Source: Ignavibacteria bacterium UBA2360
GTDB lineage: Bacteria > Bacteroidota > Ignavibacteria > Tepidaquicellales > OLB5
Length of the DNA: 64,000 bases
Direction: 5' to 3'
NCBI GenBank assembly: GCA_002344125.1
Contig: DDTQ01000012.1
Location: forward strand, 209,358-273,357
Position numbers and translations under genes: made by a program. Of the stretch, positions 9,146 through 18,411 are shown in pieces; position 1 is the first letter of the stretch; each line of letters begins with the position of its first letter. The notes under the pieces are model-generated. The model was given only the letters and a program-made list of their open reading frames with translations, was not told the origin of the DNA and did not search any database.

Positions 9146-9262
9146 TCAGATCCTGAAATAATAGTTGTAGCATAAAACTGCCAGTACCGCTAAATTTATG
9201 ACGATCATACTTGCTGTGATCTTTTCAATCGTTTTTATCTTGAATGTACTTAGTAATCTCAT
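9146..9262 (-). CDS. Candidate 38-residue single-pass membrane peptide
   Basis: A short minus-strand frame runs from an ATG at 9262 to a TGA at 9146-9148. The peptide starts with the basic MRLLSTFKIKTIEKIT and continues into a roughly 16-residue hydrophobic segment (MIVINLAVLAVLCYNYYF), the pattern of a single-pass membrane peptide. An AAAGGAATT stretch lies about 10 nt upstream as a possible ribosome-binding site. The frame is bounded by terminators on both sides (9373-9392 upstream, 9039-9066 downstream), which supports an independent transcript. No family is recognised, and a chance frame cannot be excluded. Confidence 0.35.
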   Translation of the reverse strand: MRLLSTFKIKTIEKITASMIVINLAVLAVLCYNYYFRI

Positions 9263-9372
9263 AATATGTAATTCCTTTCATATTATTAAGACGCCGGTAA
9301 TGAAGGAAAGGTTGCATCGCCCTGAAATTTTTCCCGGTTATCACGTGACATTCTGCAGCTGAGAAAACAAAA

Positions 9373-9392
9373 AAGGGGCTGCTAAGCCCCTT
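9373..9392 (-). terminator. Terminator after the FKBP gene
   Basis: The stem AAGGGGCT/AGCCCCTT (8 bp, loop GCTA) is followed on the minus strand by a run of six T. It lies 25 nt after the FKBP stop codon. Confidence 0.8.
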
Positions 9393-9416
9393 AAATACAT
9401 TAAAGTTTTGATGACC

Positions 9417-9767
9417 CTATTTTATGCTGATAAGCTCAACATCAAATAACAAAGTTGCATTTGGTGGAATTACTCCGCCGGCTCCTCTGGAGCCATAGCC
9501 AAGTTCAGCGGGAATAGTAAGTTTACGCTTTCCGCCAATTTTCATGGAGGCAACGCCTTCATCCCAGCCTTTTATCACCTGCCCGATACCTATAATGAAA
9601 GAAAATGGTTCGTTGCGGTCCCTGGAGCTATCGAATTTTTTACCGTCGGTTAATGTACCTGTGTAATGTACCGTTACAGTTTGACCTGTTTGCGGTGAAG
9701 CGCCTGTTCCTTCTGTTTCGTCAACATACTTCAATCCTGAAGGTGTTGTCTGTTCTGTTTCTGCCAT
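9417..9767 (-). CDS. FKBP-type peptidyl-prolyl cis-trans isomerase
   Basis: The 116 residues form a single minimal FKBP domain with the canonical VTVHYTGTLTDGKKFDSS, the VIKGWDEGVASMKIGGKRKL core and GYGSRGAGGVIPPNATLLFDVEL. The active-site aromatic residues Y, F, W and Y are all present. There is no signal peptide, so it should act in the cytoplasm as a proline isomerase and folding helper. It lies 46 nt after the M42 peptidase gene on the same strand and is followed by a terminator. Confidence 0.95.
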   Translation of the reverse strand: MAETEQTTPSGLKYVDETEGTGASPQTGQTVTVHYTGTLTDGKKFDSSRDRNEPFSFIIGIGQVIKGWDEGVASMKIGGKRKLTIPAELGYGSRGAGGVIPPNATLLFDVELISIK

Positions 9768-9813
9768 GATTTTTATCGTTTCCTGATATTTGGAGTTTAT
9801 GGTTTATTGTTTA

Positions 9814-10863
9814 TTAAAATTCGAGTTTAGATTTTGAAATAAATTCTGCAAGCAGATCAACTGTAAGATCGATATCTTTGAGGTTCAGTGTTTCAACTGA
9901 TGAATGGAGGTATCTTGTTGCCACTGAAACCACGCCTATTGCCACTCCGCCTCTGGATTGTGAAATAGGGTCTGCATCAGTCCACGTATGACCGAAATCA
10001 ACTTCAATCTGATGCTTTATTTTAGTTCTCTTGGCTGTGTTTATCAGTTCATTCGTGAGTTTATTGTTGCTTCTTACGCCCCGGGTTATCACCGGTCCGA
10101 GACCCAGTTTTGTAACGCCGAACCTTTCTTTGGGAATTTCCGGCTGGTCTGATGAAGGCATAACATCAATAGCTATGGCCGCATTGGGTTTGAAGCTGAA
10201 AGCCGGATTACCTGCCCCGAAAACACCTGTTTCTTCCTGGACGGATGAAACACCATACACAGTGTGTTTCAGATTTTTTGCTTTCGAAAGTTTTCTCAGG
10301 GTTTCTGCTACTATATAGACTCCAATTCGGTTATCCCAGCATCTTGAAGTAGCATTTCCGTTTGTCATTTCGCAGAAATCGCCCCCAAAAACAACAGGAT
10401 CACCAATTGAAATATATTTTTCGGCGTCCTTCCTGTTTTTTGCGCCAATATCCAGCCAGATATCATGCATCTCGAGTTTTTTATCGCGCTGAGCGTTTGT
10501 AAGCAGATGCAGTGAGGTTCTTCCTATTACCGCGTCAACGATACCTTTTTTGGAAAGTATTCTTGCGCGGTGTGAAGCCAGAATTGTCGGGTCAACCCCG
10601 CCAATGGGCTTTACATATATAAATCCATCTTCATTGATATAATTGATTATAAGACCAATTTCGTCAGAGTGACCGACAATCATAATTGATCTTTCTTTGC
10701 CGGGATTCAATGTAGCGGTAAGATTTCCGTGGATATCTTTTTTAATATCCTGACAGAATGTACTTACTTCATCTCGCCATATCTGCTGTACAGGTTCTTC
10801 GAAGCCTGAAGGGGCCGGAGTGTTAACAAGGTTAACAAGAAATTGTTTTTGTTCGTTTGTCAT
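9814..10863 (-). CDS. M42-family metallo-aminopeptidase
   Basis: The 349-residue protein has the dinuclear metal ligands of the M42 family: VGHSDEIGLI (His/Asp near residue 65), SRCWDNRIG (bridging Asp), SSVQEETGVFGA (catalytic Glu and ligand Glu), IAIDVMPS (Asp) and the C-terminal TRYLHSSVETLN (His). M42 enzymes (glutamyl aminopeptidase/TET type) form large cytoplasmic assemblies that trim peptides. Here the enzyme could process peptides brought in by the Opp importer at 26.9-33.3 kb. The length is normal. Confidence 0.9.
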   Translation of the reverse strand: MTNEQKQFLVNLVNTPAPSGFEEPVQQIWRDEVSTFCQDIKKDIHGNLTATLNPGKERSIMIVGHSDEIGLIINYINEDGFIYVKPIGGVDPTILASHRARILSKKGIVDAVIGRTSLHLLTNAQRDKKLEMHDIWLDIGAKNRKDAEKYISIGDPVVFGGDFCEMTNGNATSRCWDNRIGVYIVAETLRKLSKAKNLKHTVYGVSSVQEETGVFGAGNPAFSFKPNAAIAIDVMPSSDQPEIPKERFGVTKLGLGPVITRGVRSNNKLTNELINTAKRTKIKHQIEVDFGHTWTDADPISQSRGGVAIGVVSVATRYLHSSVETLNLKDIDLTVDLLAEFISKSKLEF

Positions 10864-10948
10864 GGAATTGTTATTTGATATGATGCCGTTAGTTTAAAGA
10901 ATTATTTAATCAAGAGGGCATAGCTGAATCAATTTCTGAGAAAACTTA

Positions 10949-13900
10949 TCAGGAAGCGATCTTCTGGTCATTGAACTTTACGTTCACAATTGTGGATATT
11001 CCCTGTTCTGCCATTGTGACGCCATACATGGAGTCGGCAGCTTCCATGGTGCGTTTATTATGTGTTACTATAATAAACTGAGTATCTTCAGCGAACTTGC
11101 GGATAATTTTGATAAACCTGTCAATGTTCGCATCATCAAGCGGCGCATCAACCTCATCAAGAATGCAGAAAGGCGAGGGTTTCACCTGGTAAATAGCGAA
11201 CAGCAGCGCAATAGCAGTAAGAGTTTTTTCGCCGCCCGAAAGCAAGTCGATAAGCTGAGGCCTTTTGCCCCTGGGTTTAGCTATAATATCAATTTTCGCG
11301 TCCAGCGGATCAGGGTTATCCGGATCAATTACAAGCCTCAGATCGGATTCATCACCTTCAAGGAAAAGCTCCTTAAAAATTGCCATGAAATTCTGCCTGA
11401 TCTGCTCAAATGTTTCGGTGAATTTATTCTGCGCTGTTTTATTTATTTCATCGATCAGGTTGATAAGATCAGCTTCAGCTTTAACAAGGTCATTTCTTTC
11501 ATCCGAAAGTTTTTCAAGCTCCTGCTTTTCCTGTTCATACAGGTTAAGCTCCAGCTGACCCGAGCCGCCCAGTGTCCTGAGCTTATTTTTTAACCTGTCA
11601 ACTTCTGCTTTAGCTTTTATGAGATCAAATATTTCCGCATCTTCAAAAACCGTGTAATCAATTTCGAACTCGTATTCTTCTCTTACCCTATCTTTATGTT
11701 CTTTTATTTCAAGCCTGTCTTTGGTAAGCTTCATTTCGTTCCTGTGAATGAAGTCTATTATGTTATCACGGTCACTGCGAAGTGATTTCTGCTCGCCCTC
11801 AACTTTATCAACCATTGAGCGTTTTACTTCATATTCGCTTCGTATCAGGCTGAAATCTGATTCAACGCCCGCTTTTTCAAGCTCAAGTATTTTTAACCGT
11901 GGTTTCAATCCGTTTACGGTATTATCCTGATTGTAAGATTCAATTTCTGCTGTAAGTTTCCTTATCTCAGTTTCGTATTCATTGCATTCAAGGGCTCTGG
12001 CTTCTATGTTGTTCTTCCTGGATGTGATGCTTTCTTCTGTTCTGTAATGTTCATTATCAAGATTTGAAAGTTCAGCCTTCAGCTTGGTAATTTCTATGTT
12101 GAATGAGTTATATTCTTCGCGTTGAGAAGTAAGTTTATCGGCAAGATTTTCCAGCTCAGTGGTGAAATGCTCAAGTTCTTTTTCCCGCTGGTATTTTACA
12201 TTTTCAGCAGATTCAATTTCTGTTATCAAAGAATCCATTTTATCTGAAAGCTCCTTGTTTGAAGCGTTCAGATCATCGTTTTCCTGTTTATAATGAGCAA
12301 TAAGCTTGTTGGTTTCGCTTTTTTGGTATTGTACCTGCTGAAGTTTATTTTCCGCGGTAAGAACTTCAGATCTTTTTTCCTGGAGCCTGTTCTGCCTGAT
12401 ATTGATATCAATTCCGGCAAAACTGTTCTTCAGCTCAGCAAGCCTTATATTTTCTTCTGCAATTGTGCTTTCAATTTTAGATATCTGACCCTGCAGTTCC
12501 GCGATGAGTTTTTCTCTGCCGATTTTCAGAGTCTCTACGTTCGTTTTGCTGCCGGCTCTCAAGAAACTGTTTGTGATAATATCGCCATCAAGGGTAATGA
12601 ATTTAATGAAATTATCCCTGGAAAGTTTGCGGGCAATATCGATATTTTCCACAATAATGAACTCATCGAGCAGGTATTTATAGAGCATTAAAAATTCATC
12701 CGGGCACTTAATGAACCTATCTGCCCAGCCGTAAACGCCTTCGTGGTTCAGTATTTCAGGAAATTCTTCCTGGAAAATGTTCATTGTGGTATTGTAAAGC
12801 TGGTCTCGGATAATAAATGTAACTTTACCTTTTTGGTCGTGGGTAAGAATCTTAATGAAATTTTCAGCTGCGTCAAGATCGTTCACTATAAGATAATTGG
12901 AAATTTCACCCAGTGCTGTTTCAATGGCAATTTTAAACTTATCTTCAACTTCAAGCTTATCTATTACAACAGAAGCGCCTTTTTCATTCTTTTCTTTTAC
13001 GAGGTATTTTATACCTTCTGAGTAATCATCAAAATTCTCGAGGAGGTTAGTTTGGAACTCTATCTTATTCTTTAACTTATCAGCCTCGTGTTTTTTGTAG
13101 ATTATTTCTTTTTCCAGTTTTTGCAGTTCTGAGGAATAATTATCTTTAAGTCTTTTCTGCTCATCAAATTCGGAATTCATTTTGGTCAATTCGTCCTTAA
13201 GAGTATTCAGATTGCTTTCGGCGGCCCTCATATCAGAATCGAATTCGGCAACTTTATTGATGTTAACAATATTATCATCGGCAAGTTTGCTGCATCTTGT
13301 TATCTGGTCACCCAGGCGGTTTTTTATTATCTCATACTCGCTGCGTTTTTCATGCAGGGTTTTGGCAGAAGCTGCATGTTTTACAGTAAGATCCTTTAAT
13401 TCATCTTTGCTGGTTTTTACGTTAATTTCGGTTTCCTCAAGAGCAGATTTTTTTGTAACCTTAGAATCTTCCATCAGCTCAATGGTATTTTTAAGGATAA
13501 CGATCTTATCTTCAATCTCAGTTTTTCGCGATGCAAGCCTAACTATTTCTGATTCAATTTCTATTTTTTCGCGCTTAAAGCGGTCAATGTTCTCTTCAAG
13601 GTACTTTATCCTTTGTTCAGCAATAGAAACAGAAGTCTGCAGTTCATTGATCTGAAGATTAATGTTATTGAGCTTATCCCTTGATTCATTCAGCCTGCTT
13701 TCGGTGGCAGAAAGCTCGGTTTTATACTTTTCAATTATATTTTCATTTTCATTAAGGCTTTCCTGCAGTTTCTCACGCCGGGTTTCTTTCCCTTTTAGCT
13801 CTTCTTCAATGCTTTTGGTTTCATCAATAAGTTTTGAAAAAGCCCTTGTATGATACTCAATTTCGATCTCTTTCAGTTTAACGCTTACTTCTTTGGCTTC

Positions 13901-14539
13901 CTGCTGTTTCTGCGCGATGCGTTCATATGCATTAACGGTACGCTGCCTGTTGCGTATCTCGATATTTGCTTCATTGATATTTTCGCGGGCAACTTCAAGT
14001 TTGTAAAGGGCTTCGCGCCTGCGCTCTTTATATTTTGTGATGCCGGATGCTTCCTCGAAGAGTTTTCTTCTATCCTGGGTACGGTGTGAAAGTATCTCGT
14101 TCACCATTTTAAGCTCAATTACAGAATAAGCATCAGAACCCATTCCCGTATCCATAAAGAGAGAAGTGATATCTTTCAGACGGCAATTTACGCCATTGAG
14201 CATATAATTACTCGCGCCATCCCTGAAGCAGCGGCGTGTAATTTTGATCTCGGTGTATTCACTTGGTAAAATACCTTTGGTGTTCTGAATAGTAAGGGAA
14301 ACTTCCGCGTAGCCCAGTGGCTTACGGTCTTTGGTACCGTTGAAAATAACGTTTTCCATGGTTGAGCTGCGAAGCACGCTTGCTTTTTGCTCGCCAATAG
14401 CCCAGCGCACAGCATCAACAATATTGGTCTTTCCGCAGCCGTTGGGTCCGACAATTGCTGTCATGCCGGCATCAAAATCAACATTGATCCTGTCCGCAAA
14501 TGACTTAAACCCGTAAATATCTAATTTACTTAAATACAA
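10949..14539 (-). CDS. smc: Chromosome segregation protein SMC
   Basis: The 1196-residue protein has the full SMC architecture. The N-terminal ATPase half contains P-loop GPNGCGKT (31-38). A long coiled coil (about 170-500) leads to a globular hinge (about 510-670), then a second coiled coil. The C-terminal ATPase half carries the ABC signature LLSGGEKTLTAIALLFAIYQ and Walker B FCILDEVDAPLDD. SMC with ScpA/ScpB compacts and segregates the nucleoid; scpAB are not in the window. The predicted start is TTG at 14539, the only codon that keeps the conserved MYLSKLDIYGFKSF N-terminus. It is separated by 85 nt from the downstream peptidase. Confidence 0.97.
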   Translation of the reverse strand: MYLSKLDIYGFKSFADRINVDFDAGMTAIVGPNGCGKTNIVDAVRWAIGEQKASVLRSSTMENVIFNGTKDRKPLGYAEVSLTIQNTKGILPSEYTEIKITRRCFRDGASNYMLNGVNCRLKDITSLFMDTGMGSDAYSVIELKMVNEILSHRTQDRRKLFEEASGITKYKERRREALYKLEVARENINEANIEIRNRQRTVNAYERIAQKQQEAKEVSVKLKEIEIEYHTRAFSKLIDETKSIEEELKGKETRREKLQESLNENENIIEKYKTELSATESRLNESRDKLNNINLQINELQTSVSIAEQRIKYLEENIDRFKREKIEIESEIVRLASRKTEIEDKIVILKNTIELMEDSKVTKKSALEETEINVKTSKDELKDLTVKHAASAKTLHEKRSEYEIIKNRLGDQITRCSKLADDNIVNINKVAEFDSDMRAAESNLNTLKDELTKMNSEFDEQKRLKDNYSSELQKLEKEIIYKKHEADKLKNKIEFQTNLLENFDDYSEGIKYLVKEKNEKGASVVIDKLEVEDKFKIAIETALGEISNYLIVNDLDAAENFIKILTHDQKGKVTFIIRDQLYNTTMNIFQEEFPEILNHEGVYGWADRFIKCPDEFLMLYKYLLDEFIIVENIDIARKLSRDNFIKFITLDGDIITNSFLRAGSKTNVETLKIGREKLIAELQGQISKIESTIAEENIRLAELKNSFAGIDINIRQNRLQEKRSEVLTAENKLQQVQYQKSETNKLIAHYKQENDDLNASNKELSDKMDSLITEIESAENVKYQREKELEHFTTELENLADKLTSQREEYNSFNIEITKLKAELSNLDNEHYRTEESITSRKNNIEARALECNEYETEIRKLTAEIESYNQDNTVNGLKPRLKILELEKAGVESDFSLIRSEYEVKRSMVDKVEGEQKSLRSDRDNIIDFIHRNEMKLTKDRLEIKEHKDRVREEYEFEIDYTVFEDAEIFDLIKAKAEVDRLKNKLRTLGGSGQLELNLYEQEKQELEKLSDERNDLVKAEADLINLIDEINKTAQNKFTETFEQIRQNFMAIFKELFLEGDESDLRLVIDPDNPDPLDAKIDIIAKPRGKRPQLIDLLSGGEKTLTAIALLFAIYQVKPSPFCILDEVDAPLDDANIDRFIKIIRKFAEDTQFIIVTHNKRTMEAADSMYGVTMAEQGISTIVNVKFNDQKIAS

Positions 14540-14713
14540 AACTCTGATTAATTTTCAAAAAAGTAAAACAAAACATTAACCTGGTCACACATTTCTTTTA
14601 AAAGAGTGAATTCGGTGTCTTAAAGCCGGCAGTACTTAATCAGTATGCACAAAATTAATGATTTTTTATATAAAATACTGATATTAATACTTTATTTTTA
14701 TGACCCGTAAAAT

Positions 14714-17284
14714 TTACATTTTCAGAAATGTCATTACCAATCTGAAATAGTCAAAAACGTACCTTGTCGTGTTCAAATAGAACAGGAGTCCGCCGCTTAA
14801 CAATATTATAGAAAGAATTCCGTAAGCATAAACTTTCAGAAAGAAAGTATCGAAGAGCAGGTAAGTACCTTTCAGGATCCTGTATATTGAAATCAGGTAA
14901 AGGAGACCCGCAGTAATTAATCCTATGACAACAAAATCAGTGTTGGACTGGAGGATCCTTAAGTAAAAAGTACCAAATACGAGCAAAAGGATCACCGGCA
15001 TTAAACCCCATACAGTAATTGTATAGATGTTGTTAAAACCTACCCTGTACTTAAGGGTTAAGGAAAATAACCAGATAAATACAGAGATAAAAAATATTTT
15101 CAAGAAAGAGATCGCTGTGAGCGCGCCGATAAGTTTAACAGGATTGGCAAAAAATTCATCAGCATATATCTTAACCTTGTCATTTGATATGATAACTGAG
15201 AGCATTATATCAAGCAACTGAGAGTCTTTCCAGAAGAAAAACAGGTTAGCGAAAAACAGTCCGCTGCCAATAGAAATAATTATAGCCAGCAGTACGTTAT
15301 GAAATGTTGGGATAAGATTCTGCTCTCTTACATCGGTGTAAAATATAAACGGTCTGAAAAGAGCTCTCCATACATTTTCGCGGAATCTGCGGACGCTGTT
15401 TGCAAGATAAATGAAAAGGATAAATGTTATCAGCCCGGTAAAAACAAACGCAAGCGGAGCTTCCTTGGTAAAAGTGCCAATGTTCAGATTCGGTATATCT
15501 TCATCAAGGAATTCTTTTCTTAAAATAATGGCAGGTGGTCTTTGTTCGCGGTATAATGTATAAACACCGCTGGTACGCATGTACTGATTTGTAAGATCAG
15601 GGTATTTCAGGTTAGGTACATCGGAATTCCAGTCAGAAAAGGACTGGAAGAACCCGCCCATAAGCGCTGATGATTTGCTTATTTTTATAAAATCAACTAT
15701 ATATTTTGATTGTGACTCAATAGAAGAGGGGTCACTGTACCCGGATGTGTTTGACGGATTAATTATCTTGCCGTAATTGGAAATGAACACTTTTTCTTTC
15801 TTCAGTTTCATTTCGGCGGTGATATTTTTAAGCAGGTTCAGATCGTTATCATAAAAATTGATACCAACAAGATCCACCAATTCACGGCATTTATCTTCGT
15901 TGTAGTTGCGGGTTGAGTAATATATCAGCCTGTTATCCAGTCCGCGGGCGGCAGATACCATTCGTTTAACATAATTTTGCCCGGCGGCGCCGGTTACATC
16001 AAAATCATTACCAATTCCGAAAGCAAAAATACACGGATTATTTTTATGCGCAAGGATTGTTTCATTCAGCTGGTTTTCAGCGAGCTGTAAGAAGTTTTCA
16101 GTTTCAAGAATTGAAGAAGGAACCGTAAACACCGGTATCTCTTCCATGATAAGTAAACCCAGTTTATTGCAGATATCGATGAGGTAACTGCTTGCGGGTC
16201 TGCCGTAAACTTTGATGATGTTGCAGCCAAGTGATTTAATAAGCTTAACATCACGTTCTACATCTGCATACGAAGCGCATATTCCTGTTCCGCCGAATTC
16301 TTCAATGTAATTTATTCCTTTAAATTTGAATTCCGCATTATTCAGCGTTAAAACGCCCTGCTTTCTTACCAGCTCATAAATGCCAAAATCCGAGCGGTAT
16401 TCATCAATCACTTCTTCACCAAGAGAAACTGTTACTCTGAGCTTGTATAGATAAGGGTACTCCGGTGACCAGTAAACCGGACCATTGAGCTCAAATTTAT
16501 TAATTGCCTGGATAGTAGAATTTGATGAAATTGAAAATTGAACCGCTTCGCTGGATGCTTTTACCGTTCCTGAACTGTCAATGAGTTCAGTCTTAACCGT
16601 AAATTTTCTATCGCCAACAGGGTAGCGGTCAATTTCTGTAGCGCTTAAAGTAATGGTGTTTTTGATATCAGCGTTAAAATTGATATCAATTTCAGACTGC
16701 ACATTTGCTGTTTTAATATAAATTTTTGGAACGGCAATAATGTAAATATCCCTGTAAATACCGCCGTAATTTTTTGGGTAGTTAGCGGTATTGTTCAAAG
16801 GAATGGTTCTTGAAGCATCCAAATTATTATCAATTTTCACTTCAATTACATTCGCAGATTCCTTCATGATTCCTTCGGCAATCGGCGATGAAAACGGAGT
16901 GAAACCGCCTTCATGTTTAACAATAAAGCTGCCGTTGATCTTTATTTCTGCCTGGTAATTTATACCATCGCAGAAAATTATGTAGTTCCAGTCATCGGGT
17001 GACTCCAGCCCGGTGCTGAACATTCTTGAAACAGAAACTTTACCTTTGAATTCATAACAGAAGGGGACAGTGACTCTTGAAGCGGAATTGTTCTGCGAAG
17101 TGAAATCCCACTCACCGTTTAAATTGATAAGTTTCCTGTGATCATTCTGCATTGACCGGAATAGTGAAACATGGATCTCTGTGGTGCTGCGTGTAAGGAG
17201 CCTGTTTTGTGAAAATGTAGTTGCGCACAATAATATGCTTAGCCATACAAATACCTGTAAATAACGGGCAGTTATCTTTATCAA
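14714..17284 (-). CDS. GH2-like catalytically degenerate protein fused to a C-terminal polytopic membrane domain
   Basis: The 856-residue protein starts at TTG with a signal-like segment. Residues about 40-600 follow the glycoside hydrolase family 2 plan: jelly-roll (LNGEWDF, GGIYRDIYI), Ig-like domain, then a TIM barrel with FKGINYIEEFGGTG. Both catalytic positions are altered. The acid/base Glu expected after Asn in the 'GNE' motif is Asp (FGIGNDFD, Asp427), and the nucleophile position expected as 'SEYG' reads SNYG (Asn503). Residues about 605-856 contain six or so hydrophobic segments resembling a Yip1-like membrane domain. It is probably a membrane-anchored carbohydrate-binding or sensing protein rather than a hydrolase. 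Confidence 0.75.
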   Translation of the reverse strand: MIKITARYLQVFVWLSILLCATTFSQNRLLTRSTTEIHVSLFRSMQNDHRKLINLNGEWDFTSQNNSASRVTVPFCYEFKGKVSVSRMFSTGLESPDDWNYIIFCDGINYQAEIKINGSFIVKHEGGFTPFSSPIAEGIMKESANVIEVKIDNNLDASRTIPLNNTANYPKNYGGIYRDIYIIAVPKIYIKTANVQSEIDINFNADIKNTITLSATEIDRYPVGDRKFTVKTELIDSSGTVKASSEAVQFSISSNSTIQAINKFELNGPVYWSPEYPYLYKLRVTVSLGEEVIDEYRSDFGIYELVRKQGVLTLNNAEFKFKGINYIEEFGGTGICASYADVERDVKLIKSLGCNIIKVYGRPASSYLIDICNKLGLLIMEEIPVFTVPSSILETENFLQLAENQLNETILAHKNNPCIFAFGIGNDFDVTGAAGQNYVKRMVSAARGLDNRLIYYSTRNYNEDKCRELVDLVGINFYDNDLNLLKNITAEMKLKKEKVFISNYGKIINPSNTSGYSDPSSIESQSKYIVDFIKISKSSALMGGFFQSFSDWNSDVPNLKYPDLTNQYMRTSGVYTLYREQRPPAIILRKEFLDEDIPNLNIGTFTKEAPLAFVFTGLITFILFIYLANSVRRFRENVWRALFRPFIFYTDVREQNLIPTFHNVLLAIIISIGSGLFFANLFFFWKDSQLLDIMLSVIISNDKVKIYADEFFANPVKLIGALTAISFLKIFFISVFIWLFSLTLKYRVGFNNIYTITVWGLMPVILLLVFGTFYLRILQSNTDFVVIGLITAGLLYLISIYRILKGTYLLFDTFFLKVYAYGILSIILLSGGLLFYLNTTRYVFDYFRLVMTFLKM

Positions 17285-17393
17285 TTGAAAATACGCTAAA
17301 ATTTGGGAAAATTTTTATAAAATCTTACAAATATATTAATAATAGAGAGGAAAATAAAGGGAAATGGTTGATAGTTTCAGCTATTTAATTGAG

Positions 17394-17795
17394 TTAAAGG
17401 AATTTTGCTTTTTCAGCAGGTGTGGGCAAACGGCAGGTAGATTTTTTGCCAAACCATTTATAACGGTATTTTGCAATAACATCGTAAACAAAATTCCTTA
17501 TGAACGGCGGTACTATGAGTAATGGGAAGAGTAAGCTGTACGGAAATCCGAGCATTGCGGCGACTCTGAGAGCTGCCGTGGATTTTTTATAGTATTTGCT
17601 GCCATCTATCAGTATAAAGGACTCAATATTTTTGTGATCTATGTTAAGTTTTTTCTGCAGCTCAATACCGATATCAGATTGCAATGCCGCGTAGCGGAAG
17701 GTATCCTTCTTATCGCGTGTAATAAAAAAATCGACGGCGCCATTGCATAGATTGCAGACACCGTCGAATAGAATTATTTTGTGATCGCTGCTCAA
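17394..17795 (-). CDS. DCC-family thiol-disulfide oxidoreductase (DUF393)
   Basis: The 133-residue protein has the family signature DGVCNLCNGAVDFF near its N-terminus, with Asp11 and the redox-type CxxC pair Cys14/Cys17. A thioredoxin-like fold is expected. KSTAALRVAAMLG and a C-terminal KWFGKKSTCRLPTP are also typical of the family. Substrates are unknown. The start is a TTG. It lies 42 nt downstream of the acetyltransferase gene on the same strand. Confidence 0.85.
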   Translation of the reverse strand: MSSDHKIILFDGVCNLCNGAVDFFITRDKKDTFRYAALQSDIGIELQKKLNIDHKNIESFILIDGSKYYKKSTAALRVAAMLGFPYSLLFPLLIVPPFIRNFVYDVIAKYRYKWFGKKSTCRLPTPAEKAKFL

Positions 17796-17837
17796 TGGAT
17801 CATTTAAAATTTTTGAAACATATCGAGAATCCGCGCA

Positions 17838-18317
17838 CTACAAAGTCAGTCTGTAATATTCCCAGTTTGAAAGCGGTGTAGCGCCAATTTTGTTGTAAAA
17901 GGCAATTGCGTCAATATTCCAGTCGAGCACTGCCCATTCAACCCTGCCGCATCCCATATCGTTTGCGATTTCAATCAGCCGGTCAAAGAAGAGCTTGCCA
18001 ATACCGGTATTCCTTCTGCTTTGAGTAATGAAAATATCTTCGAGGAACAATGTCTTCTTAGCAAGGAAGGAAGAATAAGATTCAAAATATATCGCGTAGC
18101 CAAGTATATCTTTACCTTCTTTTGCGACAAGCATGTTGATCAATTTCTTCTTGCCGAAAGTATCTTTAAATAATCTTCTTGTAGCAATATCATCGGGTCC
18201 TTCAAGTTTTTCAAACGCGGCAAGTTCTTTAACAAGATCGATTATTTTATCAAAATCAGCTTTCTTTGCTTTCTTAATTTTTATCTTTGGTTCTTTTGTT
18301 TTTTTAGTTTTAGCCAT
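17838..18317 (-). CDS. GNAT acetyltransferase, diamine acetyltransferase-like
   Basis: The 159-residue protein has an unusually lysine-rich N-terminus followed by a GNAT domain. FLEDIFITQSRRNTGIGKLF is the acetyl-CoA pyrophosphate-binding loop (R/Q-x-x-G-x-G type), and CGRVEWAVLDWNIDAIAFYNKIGA matches the spermidine/spermine N-acetyltransferase branch. It is cytoplasmic. Polyamine or small amine acetylation is likely but not proved by sequence. Confidence 0.85.
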   Translation of the reverse strand: MAKTKKTKEPKIKIKKAKKADFDKIIDLVKELAAFEKLEGPDDIATRRLFKDTFGKKKLINMLVAKEGKDILGYAIYFESYSSFLAKKTLFLEDIFITQSRRNTGIGKLFFDRLIEIANDMGCGRVEWAVLDWNIDAIAFYNKIGATPLSNWEYYRLTL

Positions 18318-18411
18318 AATGTATTAGTCTCCTGTAATGCAAAATTATTTACTTATTTTTTAATTTGATATTCATTAATATTACTCAATTGTATCACAAA
18401 ATGGCCAAAAT

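Noticed and set aside
11060..11593. 177-residue plus-strand frame inside smc
   Set aside because: Antisense shadow of a strongly conserved gene; Ser/Phe-rich translation typical of the reverse strand.
14714..17284. Calling this gene an active beta-galactosidase or beta-glucuronidase
   Set aside because: Both catalytic Glu positions are substituted (Asp427, Asn503) and the C-terminus is a membrane domain.
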